DNA of 64,000 bases from Magnetococcus sp. PR-3 (GTDB lineage Bacteria; Pseudomonadota; Magnetococcia; Magnetococcales; Magnetococcaceae), in the NCBI RefSeq assembly GCF_036689865.1, contig NZ_JBAHUQ010000001.1:310001-374000 (forward strand), in the 5' to 3' direction. Of the stretch, positions 50,669-58,275 are shown in pieces. Each line of letters opens with the position of its first letter. The stretch's first letter is position 1. The translations under genes and the position numbers were made by a program. Under the pieces are notes generated by a model. It saw only the letters and a program-made list of their open reading frames with translations. It had not been told where the DNA came from and made no database searches.

Positions 50669-51532
50669 CTAGACTGTATCCATAAAGTTCTTTTCAACCT
50701 GGTTAAAAATAACCATGGCAACAAACAGAACCGTGGTCATAAAGGCAAAGCTGTAAGCCAAGTAGAACGGTTCATACGAACCATTGCCTAAAAAACCGTA
50801 GCGAAAGGTCTCAATAATGGGGGTAACAGGGTTAAGCAGCAAGATCCACTGATATTTTTGATCCAACGTTGAGAGCGGATAGATCACCGGTGTGGCGTAC
50901 ATAAACAGTTGTACCGCAAAGGTCAGCAAAAAGCGTAAATCACGATACTTTGTGGTCATGGCCGAGATAATCATCCCCATCCCCAAACCTAGCCCCCCCA
51001 TAAGCAGCAACAACAAAGGCAAGATCAACAACACTTTGTTGGGGGCCACAGGGCTACCTTGATAGAGATAGTAGGCCAAAAAGGCTAAAAACAGGGTAAA
51101 TTGCACCCCAAACTTGATCAAATTAGAGATCACAATAGAGAGGGGCACAATGATTCTAGGAAAGTAGACCTTGCCAAAGATATTGGCGTTTAACGTAAAG
51201 GTTTCAGAAGACTTTGTGAGTGTTTCTGAAAAATAGGTCCAGCAGGTTACCCCCGCCAGATAAAAAAGCACCGAAGGCAAACCATCGGTCGAGAGACCGG
51301 CAATTTTGTTAAACACCAGTGTGAACATCAAAGTTGTGAGCACAGGCTGGATCAAAAACCAAAGCGGACCTAGAATGGTCTGCTTATACAGCGCGACAAA
51401 ATCCCGCCGTACCAGTAAAAGCAACAGATCTCGGTAATACCATATCTCCCGAACGGGAATCTCCAGCAAGCGCCGTTTGGGTGTAATCACCAAACTCCAG
51501 GGCTGTTTTTCCACTTCAGGCTGTTTCATCAT
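50669..51532 (-). CDS. wzm: ABC-2 type polysaccharide export permease (Wzm/KpsM-like)
   Basis: The protein has 287 residues with six hydrophobic segments. The cytoplasmic entry RDLLLLLVRRDFVALYKQTILGPLW and the C-terminal LLLNPVTPIIETFRYGFLG are the signatures of Wzm/TagG permeases. It pairs with the Wzt-like ATPase at 44398-45687 to export a completed polymer. Its start lies two bases after the glycosyltransferase stop, so it is coupled to that gene and Gmd. The two exporter subunits are separated by five genes, which is less usual than the adjacent wzm-wzt order. Confidence 0.9.
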   Translation of the reverse strand: MMKQPEVEKQPWSLVITPKRRLLEIPVREIWYYRDLLLLLVRRDFVALYKQTILGPLWFLIQPVLTTLMFTLVFNKIAGLSTDGLPSVLFYLAGVTCWTYFSETLTKSSETFTLNANIFGKVYFPRIIVPLSIVISNLIKFGVQFTLFLAFLAYYLYQGSPVAPNKVLLILPLLLLLMGGLGLGMGMIISAMTTKYRDLRFLLTFAVQLFMYATPVIYPLSTLDQKYQWILLLNPVTPIIETFRYGFLGNGSYEPFYLAYSFAFMTTVLFVAMVIFNQVEKNFMDTV

Positions 51533-51534
51533 AC

Positions 51535-52716
51535 TTATGTTACCGGTTCCAATTGAAAAAGATCGCTGTAACCCTGTTGCAATCCCTGCTGCTCCACATA
51601 GTGCTGAGCAACTTGACGGGCTTGCCGTGACATACGCTCAAAAGTTGACTGCTCAAGGTGTGTGATGGCTGAAAGTACCTCGGTTAGTGCTTTAACATCC
51701 TCTCCTGGTACATTCCACCCTGCCCCTTGCTCGTTCAACCCATTCCAAGGTGTATGCCTACTGGTGAGCAATGGCAGGCCTAACATCATGGCTTCAAACA
51801 ACGCATGGCCAAAATTTTCACTTCGACTGGGCTGAACAGCCACATCATAGCGCGCCAAAACCTCAGGTACCTGAGCGTGGGGTAAAGCCCCGTGATAGGT
51901 GAACTGAATATGTGCAGGCAGGTTTTGTGCCGCTTGCTGACACTGCTGCCAATAGGCCCTATCTTTGATCGGACCATAGAGGTGGTAATGAAGAGGCGCC
52001 TCCACATGGGCCAACGCATGCAGAACAGGCAGAATGTTCTTCATGGGGGAGATCAACGCCATGGTGACCAAGCTTGGCGGCTTACCCAGCAAATGCACCC
52101 CTCTAAACGGCAGATTAAGCCGGGGGAGGTTTCCCAACTGGGTCGGTACCGTGGCAAGGTTAGCCCTTATACGTAGGGGCAGGTCTGCCGCCTCTTCCGG
52201 GCCAGTCACATGTATCTGTACCGACCGACGGCGTAGCAGTGGAAACAACAGGAGGGAGAGATAGAGACGTTTTTTTAAGGCTTTTACAGCCAGCGCCTGT
52301 TTTTGCAACATCCCCCGAGGCGCCAAGATCAGTTGACTCTGTGGCGCGACCCAAGGCTGAACAAGCAACGGCATGAGCGAAACGACGGGAGAGAATACCC
52401 CATTGATGTAGATGATATCCGGTTGGCGCTCACGGATCGCACGCCACAAACCGACAAAGGACCAGCGTTGCTGCGCGTAGAGCACTTGTCCCCCATCGGG
52501 CCACGCAAGCCACCGGTCACTTTCAACCGGAAGCACGCTACCATCCAGATCTCTATTTCTTGCAAAGACCGATACCTGAGCCTTATCCGCCAAAAAACGA
52601 ACAAGGTTGGCCAGCGATACCACCGGTCCACCAGCCCGAAAAGCAGGCGAAAAATAGTCGTACACCACCAAAATACGCGGTTGTTTTGAAGAGCCGGCCC
52701 CGCCTGTTTGACTCAA
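51535..52716 (-). CDS. Glycosyltransferase family 4
   Basis: The protein has 393 residues; the only start near the N-terminal motif is a TTG at 52716 that overlaps the Gmd stop as TTGA. YDYFSPAFRAGGPVVSLANL is the acceptor-side loop, MALISPMKNILPVLHAL begins the donor half and QPSRSENFGHALFEAMMLGLP is the standard GT4 block with the E-x7-E pair. It sits between the Gmd-like dehydratase and Wzm, so a GDP-sugar donor is plausible but not shown. Confidence 0.86.
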   Translation of the reverse strand: MSQTGGAGSSKQPRILVVYDYFSPAFRAGGPVVSLANLVRFLADKAQVSVFARNRDLDGSVLPVESDRWLAWPDGGQVLYAQQRWSFVGLWRAIRERQPDIIYINGVFSPVVSLMPLLVQPWVAPQSQLILAPRGMLQKQALAVKALKKRLYLSLLLFPLLRRRSVQIHVTGPEEAADLPLRIRANLATVPTQLGNLPRLNLPFRGVHLLGKPPSLVTMALISPMKNILPVLHALAHVEAPLHYHLYGPIKDRAYWQQCQQAAQNLPAHIQFTYHGALPHAQVPEVLARYDVAVQPSRSENFGHALFEAMMLGLPLLTSRHTPWNGLNEQGAGWNVPGEDVKALTEVLSAITHLEQSTFERMSRQARQVAQHYVEQQGLQQGYSDLFQLEPVT

Positions 52717-53723
52717 CGTCGCAAACTTTCAGGGGCTGGTTGGGTTTGGCAGGGCTGCTCACGTTGGGAGAGAAGTTTTTCAGCTTCCACCATACGTTTG
52801 ACCACATCGGGCATGGTCAACGTTGCTTCCCACCCCAACTGTTCCTGCGCTTTTTTGGGGTTGGCGCGGCTAATGCGGATATCGGTTTCACGGTATAGGC
52901 TGGGGTTGCTGGTGGTGTGGGCCTTCCAGTCCAAATCAAAGGCGGCAAAAGCCTCGGCCACAAAATCTGCCAAAGAGGCGGTATAACCGGTCGCAATAAT
53001 AAAATCTTCTGGCTTCTCCTGTTGCAGGATACGCCACATGGCATCCACATACTCCGGCGCCCACCCCCAATCACGACTGATATCAATATTACCCAACTGC
53101 AGCTGTTCACCACTCCCCTGAGCAATGCGATGGGCTGCCTTAATCACTTTACTGGTCACAAAGCGTGCGGGGCGCAACCATGACTCATGGTTAAACAAAA
53201 TCCCGGAACAGGCATACATGTCGTAACCTTCCCGGTAGTTCGAGACACTCCATACCGAGGCTGATTTTGCCACTGCATAGGGGCTACGGGGTCTAAACGG
53301 GGTCTCTTCATCCGCCGCTTGTTCACCAGTATCACCAAAACATTCGCTGGATCCCGCATTGTAAAAGCGTATGGATTTATTGATCATACGCATCGATTCC
53401 AGCAGATTAAGGGTACCCTGGGAGATACTCTCCAAGGTCTCCACCGGTTGCTGAAAAGAGAGCCCAACAGAGCTTTGACCCGAGAGATTATAGATCTCAT
53501 CCGGTTCAACCTGGATCAATGTCTGGACCACACTACGAAAATCTGTTGGGGTCATGGAGCGTAGCTCGATCTTCTCCCGCACCCCCAGTAGATCCAGTTT
53601 GGTCAGTGTGGCGACCTGAGCATCGCGAGAAGTCCCCACCACCCGATACCCTTTGGCCAAGAGCAAAAGAGAGAGCCAAGCACCATCTTGCCCGGTCACG
53701 CCACAAATGAGGGCGGTCTTCAT
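52713..53723 (-). CDS. gmd: GDP-mannose 4,6-dehydratase-like epimerase/dehydratase
   Basis: The protein has 336 residues from ATG 53723 (AGGGAGAA 7 bases ahead). The Rossmann motif GVTGQDGAWL, the Gmd-type segment EIYNLSGQSSVGLSFQQP, the active-site Ser/Glu region NAGSSECFG and the Y-x-x-x-K pair (YAVAK) are visible. The stretch SNYREGYDMYACSGILFNHES is Gmd-like, but the following residues read WLRPARF instead of the common PRRGETF. It probably makes GDP-4-keto-6-deoxy-mannose, the precursor of fucose, rhamnose or perosamine; a reductase role is the alternative. No fucose synthase is in the window. It begins 74 bases after the CofD-like gene of the GAK cluster. Confidence 0.82.
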   Translation of the reverse strand: MKTALICGVTGQDGAWLSLLLLAKGYRVVGTSRDAQVATLTKLDLLGVREKIELRSMTPTDFRSVVQTLIQVEPDEIYNLSGQSSVGLSFQQPVETLESISQGTLNLLESMRMINKSIRFYNAGSSECFGDTGEQAADEETPFRPRSPYAVAKSASVWSVSNYREGYDMYACSGILFNHESWLRPARFVTSKVIKAAHRIAQGSGEQLQLGNIDISRDWGWAPEYVDAMWRILQQEKPEDFIIATGYTASLADFVAEAFAAFDLDWKAHTTSNPSLYRETDIRISRANPKKAQEQLGWEATLTMPDVVKRMVEAEKLLSQREQPCQTQPAPESLRR

Positions 53724-53797
53724 GGGGATTCTCCCTTTGGATCCATGCCCGGAATCTTCCGCGATGGGTCTGCTAAGATTTTGACAACCTCGGTCTA

Positions 53798-55000
53798 TTA
53801 GGTCAGGGACAGCAGGGCATGTGCCAGAAGTGTGGGATCATAGCGATCTACCTGCTTGTTGGTGGTCAACGGGGTTTCAATAATCTGCACGCCCCATTTA
53901 CGCACACGCTTGAGCACCTTCTCGGAAGGCAGCTGTTTTTTTTGCCGGCTGTCCAGCAGAATAAACTGCAGAAAATCGGTGGCTGGCACCTCATTTTTCA
54001 TCCCTTGCTGCAGGGTATTCAACAACAGTTGCAGCTGATCATCCATCTCTTGACCCAACATCTCTGGATCATGGCCCAGACTGGGTACATAGACCTTGGG
54101 GCAGTGGTTACTGGCAATGGCTTCCGCCACGCCACTGGGCAGCAGGTTGGCCAACAAGCTGCTGAAAAAACTGCCCGGTGGATAGCAGATCAGATCCGCC
54201 CCAACGATCATGCGTCGGTTAAACTTCTGCAACAGAGCTTGCGCAGGTATAGGCTTATTGGGGTGGCGACTTAAACCCATAGAGCGAATGGGGGACTTTA
54301 ATGGAGCAGTCTCTTTACCTGTCATACGGTGCTGACCAACCACCACCGAACCATCCGCCAGTTCAACACTCAGGTGTAGATTTTCATTCACCACCGTGCG
54401 TACCGTACCACGCACCCCAACCAACTTGGAGAACAGGAACACAATCGGGTCCAAATGCTCCATATTGTTCAGGTATCCCCCTGCCAGAATCAGGTTGCCA
54501 ATACTGGCCCGACGCAGATCAAACTTATCCGGCATGGCCTCCTGAAAAAAGGCCAGTTGAATACGGATAAGGCGACGCATGGGGTTATCGATCTCAGCGA
54601 TCAGTGGATGTCGCCCACGACACAGATCATCCAACTCCCCTTCCAGCTCTTTTTTGGAAGCATCCTGGGGTAAACGATGGGAAAAGAGCCGGTAGATCTC
54701 CTCATGCCCAATCTCAGAGTCATCCGCCAACGCCATCATCCGATGCCGAAGATCACCAATGGCTGGCATATCAAAAGCCTGCCTTAGCTTGGCCGAGCTT
54801 CCGCCAGAATCAAATGGTGTCACCAAATGCACGGAATTGTGGGTATAAAGACGGATCTGCTGACTGAGGGTATGCAGCGCAGAGCCCCCACTGAAAAACA
54901 GCAACTGAGGACCCAGTTCAGGGCTACGGCGGTAACGGCTAATCCGCCGTTTATCCGGTATGGCTGCAGCACGGGTGACCGTTAAAGGGGTGGTAGGCAT
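53798..55000 (-). CDS. GAK-system CofD/YvcK-like protein
   Basis: The protein has 400 residues from ATG 55000; a TTG at 55009 overlapping the amphi-Trp stop is the alternative. FFSGGSALHTLSQQI (about residue 36) and PFDSGGSSAKLRQAF match the phosphate/nucleotide loops of the CofD-YvcK fold, and GADLICYPPGSFFSSLLANLL with KVYVPSLG matches the late YvcK segment. The likeness to YvcK/GlmR (a UDP-GlcNAc-binding regulator) looks closer than to true CofD, which transfers lactyl-phosphate to F0. TIGRFAM, as I recall, has a dedicated CofD-related GAK family. It is the last gene of the nine-gene run. Biochemical role unknown. Confidence 0.85.
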   Translation of the reverse strand: MPTTPLTVTRAAAIPDKRRISRYRRSPELGPQLLFFSGGSALHTLSQQIRLYTHNSVHLVTPFDSGGSSAKLRQAFDMPAIGDLRHRMMALADDSEIGHEEIYRLFSHRLPQDASKKELEGELDDLCRGRHPLIAEIDNPMRRLIRIQLAFFQEAMPDKFDLRRASIGNLILAGGYLNNMEHLDPIVFLFSKLVGVRGTVRTVVNENLHLSVELADGSVVVGQHRMTGKETAPLKSPIRSMGLSRHPNKPIPAQALLQKFNRRMIVGADLICYPPGSFFSSLLANLLPSGVAEAIASNHCPKVYVPSLGHDPEMLGQEMDDQLQLLLNTLQQGMKNEVPATDFLQFILLDSRQKKQLPSEKVLKRVRKWGVQIIETPLTTNKQVDRYDPTLLAHALLSLT

Positions 55001-55005
55001 AACCG

Positions 55006-55272
55006 TCAACTTTTGATGCTGGGCGACTTACGCGTGGGCTTGTTCTCCTGCTCCTGCCAACTTAAACGTAGGGTCATTTTCTGCTTACCTTGATCCCGAC
55101 TGGCCGATACTTTCATCTGCATCACCCCCTCGGGGGTTAACTGAACTTCATCCTCACCTTGACCAAAGGTCAAAGTGCCCTCCTCGACCCCTTTGAGCAA
55201 AGCTCGGAGTACTTTTTTAACCTGTTTGCTATCCTGCAGCGATTTATGGGTGAAGCTCTTGTTTCGCTTCAT
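55006..55272 (-). CDS. Small amphi-Trp domain protein of the GAK system
   Basis: The protein has 88 residues. ATG 55272 is preceded by a strong AGGAGT with 8 bases of spacing that is part of the previous gene's last codons; an upstream in-frame start 55 codons earlier would lie inside that gene. It has a helical N-terminal half (DSKQVKKVLRALLKGVEEG), then alternating polar/nonpolar strands (TLTFGQ, EVQLTP, MQMKVSAS, KMTLRLSW) ending in a single Trp72, and a basic Ser/Lys-rich tail. This is the pattern of the amphi-Trp domain that, as I recall, names the A of GAK. It could be a scaffold or a modified substrate of the neighbouring kinases. That is speculation. Confidence 0.75.
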   Translation of the reverse strand: MKRNKSFTHKSLQDSKQVKKVLRALLKGVEEGTLTFGQGEDEVQLTPEGVMQMKVSASRDQGKQKMTLRLSWQEQENKPTRKSPSIKS

Positions 55273-55276
55273 CAGC

Positions 55277-56632
55277 TTACTCCTGACCCGTCGGTGGTAC
55301 AAACAGCTTAATGGCTGGAAAATCTGAGCTAACGCCCAAAACCTGCTTGTTCGGCCTAAAGATGGTAACCCCCATCCCCACACCATCCAACCCCTCTTTA
55401 CTACGGGTGTTCCGGTCCATGGTGGTGTCGCACTCAAAGTTGATCAAGCCTTTGCGCAACATAATACGCTGTCCATGGTGATGGTTTAGGTGCCCATGCA
55501 CCAAGGCTAAGATCTTCTGTTCATGCAACTTTTCTACGCCACGTCGGGTCAGCGGACGGTTACAGACCCGATATTTGGTCCGGATTGCATTGGTCAAAAA
55601 GCCATAATAGAACTCAAATGGGTCCCCCAACAGCTGCTTTTTAAACAGTTTATTGACCCCATCAACCCCCAACAGATCCATATGGCTAATTAAGTGGTCA
55701 TCAAGCCCTGCATGCAAAAACAGAAAAGAGCCACGCTGCAGCGTCATCTGCATCTCTTTATAAAACCAGGAGAACTCCCCCCGTTTTTTCAGAAACATGC
55801 GTTTCCACACCTGCGCAGCCGCATAGATATCCCGAGGGCCTAGCCCCACCCGGTCGCACGCTTTTTCAAACCGCTCCAGTTTAGCTTGTATGCGCCCCAC
55901 TTCACGCTCAACCTCCCGGTCCGGCATGGTCCAAACCGCATGTTTGGGGAACTCATCAAACCAACGCTTGGAGGGCATAAAGATGGATCGGCACTTACGG
56001 GCGCTGGGCACACCTTTTAGCGCACCACGTCCTTGCAGGTAGTTGTCATGAATCTCTTTAAGAAAAGGCACCATTTTGGGCCCCATACGGATAAAAAAGT
56101 GCTCCGTGCGGGTCTCTTTTTTAAGATCCAAACAGCGAATGCCCTGCAAAAAACGCACATCATGGTTGCCACCAAGTAGATGTAAGCGCACCTTTTTTTT
56201 ACGTAAGGCCTTAACCACCCTAAGTAAGCGTAGATTACTTGGCCCTTTATCCAGGCAGTCGCCACCAATAATGAACTCTGCTTGCCGCCCAACTTTGGTG
56301 ATCTCAAAATCATCATCAGCCGGGCCGGTTTTACGCACCCCGCCCGATGCCACCAATGACGCTAGAAAAGCCTCCGCATCCGCATGCATATCCGAGAAAA
56401 AAAGAATTTCCCGTTCCGGCCAGATCCAATTGCCATTGGACATCCGGTGCACCAGTTCTGTCTCCAGTTTTTTATGCTCAGAACGGTCTTGGACAATGGA
56501 TTTCCGCTTACCCAGCTCCCAGGATTCAGCCTCCATGGGATAGTAAGCCTTAAACCACTCGGAACCGTGATACTTAGGAATACGCGTGGAAGGCCGGGAA
56601 TATTTACGTTTTTTAGTCAAGTGGTTGGTCAT
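55277..56632 (-). CDS. Calcineurin-type metallophosphoesterase
   Basis: The protein has 451 residues. ATG 56632, with AGG five bases ahead and overlapping the upstream gene by 20 bases, is preferred to an in-frame start 25 codons earlier. Metal-binding motifs appear in order: SDMHAD (D-x-H), GGDCLDKGP (GDxxD), GGNHD, HAGL and HGHLNHHHG. The basic N-terminal 90 residues and a long insert between GNHD and the C-terminal His motifs are unusual for ApaH/PPP-type enzymes, though ApaH (Ap4A hydrolase) and PPP protein phosphatases are the closest motifs. Its place in the cluster suggests removing phosphate from a substrate of the GAK kinases. Substrate unknown. Confidence 0.85.
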   Translation of the reverse strand: MTNHLTKKRKYSRPSTRIPKYHGSEWFKAYYPMEAESWELGKRKSIVQDRSEHKKLETELVHRMSNGNWIWPEREILFFSDMHADAEAFLASLVASGGVRKTGPADDDFEITKVGRQAEFIIGGDCLDKGPSNLRLLRVVKALRKKKVRLHLLGGNHDVRFLQGIRCLDLKKETRTEHFFIRMGPKMVPFLKEIHDNYLQGRGALKGVPSARKCRSIFMPSKRWFDEFPKHAVWTMPDREVEREVGRIQAKLERFEKACDRVGLGPRDIYAAAQVWKRMFLKKRGEFSWFYKEMQMTLQRGSFLFLHAGLDDHLISHMDLLGVDGVNKLFKKQLLGDPFEFYYGFLTNAIRTKYRVCNRPLTRRGVEKLHEQKILALVHGHLNHHHGQRIMLRKGLINFECDTTMDRNTRSKEGLDGVGMGVTIFRPNKQVLGVSSDFPAIKLFVPPTGQE

Positions 56633-57296
56633 GTGCCTGACGTACTTTCCAGTCACCGCAGTGGTGACGCCATTGCGGCCCAGCCTGCAAGACAACAGGA
56701 CGGGCATGATACATACTGTAACGGGCGATATCTTCCATACTCATCACCCCCAAATAGAAGGCAGCATGGCGAAAGGCTGCGCCATGCCCCACAAACAGCT
56801 TTAACCGCGACGGCCCCTCATCGGGTAACTGTGCCATACGCTGTTTAATATGATCCACAACCCGCTGGCCAGCCTCCAATAACGATTCACCACCTTGCAG
56901 CGGCAACTTATAGTGGCTATTGGATTTCCAACCCGCAGGAGGGTCATCAAAACGGGGATCATCTGCCAAAATCTGTTCAACTTGCGCCACCGTTAAGTTG
57001 GCGGCACTGCCCATGCTACGCTCGGCCAGCGCATCAAAACTTTCAATCGCCAAAGGGGTGGTTAACTGCTCCGAAAAAATCGTCGCGGTCTGCCAACCCC
57101 GCAGTAAATTAGAACTATCAATCACCGGATCTAAGACCCAGTCATGCTCATTGAGCATCTGGGTAACCAATGGCGCCCCGGCCAAAGCCTGTTGTACACC
57201 GGCTTCGTTCAAAGCAAAAGGCTGCCATGCACTGGGTGTTTGCTTAAGTTGATGATAGTCACCATGACGGATCAGTGCCGCATAATGTACAACCAT
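56613..57296 (-). CDS. Histidine phosphatase family protein
   Basis: This 227-residue phosphoglycerate-mutase-fold protein starts three bases after the stop of the upstream SixA-Nudix gene. The phosphohistidine motif is in ALIRHGDY (residues 8-15), the second catalytic His is in VGHGAAFRH, and SSNLLRGWQTATIF supplies the conserved Arg region. Branch members dephosphorylate small phosphoesters or proteins. A second histidine phosphatase domain occurs in the neighbouring gene, so the cluster has two of this fold. Confidence 0.85.
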   Translation of the reverse strand: MVVHYAALIRHGDYHQLKQTPSAWQPFALNEAGVQQALAGAPLVTQMLNEHDWVLDPVIDSSNLLRGWQTATIFSEQLTTPLAIESFDALAERSMGSAANLTVAQVEQILADDPRFDDPPAGWKSNSHYKLPLQGGESLLEAGQRVVDHIKQRMAQLPDEGPSRLKLFVGHGAAFRHAAFYLGVMSMEDIARYSMYHARPVVLQAGPQWRHHCGDWKVRQAHDQPLD

Positions 57297-57299
57297 CGC

Positions 57300-58271
57300 T
57301 TAACTTTCCGCCAGCAGTTGTTTGACCAGCATTTTCATCATTGGAACCAGCTCCTGTTGATTAACCTTTTCCATCGCCTGCTCCGGGCTAAACCATTGAC
57401 GCCCACGGTGGCGCTCCTCCCACTGAGCTTCCGGGATAACTTCGGTTACCGCCATACTATAGACATGGCACGTGGTTGGACCACCCCACTTTTTATAGGT
57501 GTAATGGCCTAACGATTGCGTGCTCACCTCACCCCGTACCCCTGCCTCCTCCATCGCCTCTTTGGCGGCAGAGTCCTGCGCGCTCAGGCCAGGTTCATGA
57601 ATCCCCTTAGGTACCACCCAATGTTTTTTCTTACTGGATGAGACCAGCATAAAATGAAGCTGCCCATCAATCATACGGTAAGGTATAACCGAAGATTGCC
57701 GGTAATAGTAGGCAGGCCGCTTGCGCCGCTGATCACCCGATGGCGAGGGAAAAGGAAATTTACGCGGTAACGTATGGGGCTCTTTAACATCCAGCAGTTG
57801 TACGGTTTGTGTGCCGACCTCCTGCCACGCGCCCTCGATCCTTAAACGAACCAAGGTTGCAAAGCGCAAGCCCTCTTCATGAAGTTGCGTGGGCATATCA
57901 ACCCCCAACAACTGACGCAGCAACCCTTCAAGCGCAGGCGCATGCCCCACCACCAGCAGCCGCTCTACCTTGGCATCACAGCTCTGAATCTGGGTCAAGA
58001 GCGGTTGCCACTCATCGGTATAGAGCGCTTGGTCTGAGGTGACACCCTGGGTGCCACGCTGCATGGCACGGCACAACTTTTGGGCACTGACCAAAGCCCG
58101 TTCAGCTTTAGAGGCCACCACCTGATCGGGGATAAGATCATGCAGCGACATCCACACCCCTAACCGTTGGATATCCCGCTTACCCGGATCACTGAGTGGA
58201 CGGTCAAAATCTCCGACAGACAGATCATTCTCTGCTGCACCATGCCGGAGCAGCCACAGTTCTCGCCCCAT
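57300..58271 (-). CDS. Fusion of SixA-like histidine phosphatase and Nudix hydrolase
   Basis: The protein has 323 residues from ATG 58271 (GGAGGGTG ahead). Residues 1 to about 165 are a short SixA-type phosphatase: LWLLRHGAAE with the catalytic His, RPLSDPGKRDIQRLG, and the second His in VVGHAPALE. Residues from about 185 to 323 are a Nudix domain with the box GIHEPGLSAQDSAAKEAMEEAG, in which the usual Glu seven residues into the box is Leu and the REUxEE starts with Lys. VVPKGIHEPG resembles diphosphoinositol/Ap6A-type Nudix enzymes. The reverse order (Nudix then histidine phosphatase) occurs in mycobacterial MutT1. The fusion suggests two-step removal of a diphosphate and then a monophosphate from one substrate. 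Confidence 0.85.
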   Translation of the reverse strand: MGRELWLLRHGAAENDLSVGDFDRPLSDPGKRDIQRLGVWMSLHDLIPDQVVASKAERALVSAQKLCRAMQRGTQGVTSDQALYTDEWQPLLTQIQSCDAKVERLLVVGHAPALEGLLRQLLGVDMPTQLHEEGLRFATLVRLRIEGAWQEVGTQTVQLLDVKEPHTLPRKFPFPSPSGDQRRKRPAYYYRQSSVIPYRMIDGQLHFMLVSSSKKKHWVVPKGIHEPGLSAQDSAAKEAMEEAGVRGEVSTQSLGHYTYKKWGGPTTCHVYSMAVTEVIPEAQWEERHRGRQWFSPEQAMEKVNQQELVPMMKMLVKQLLAES

Positions 58272-58275
58272 ATTT

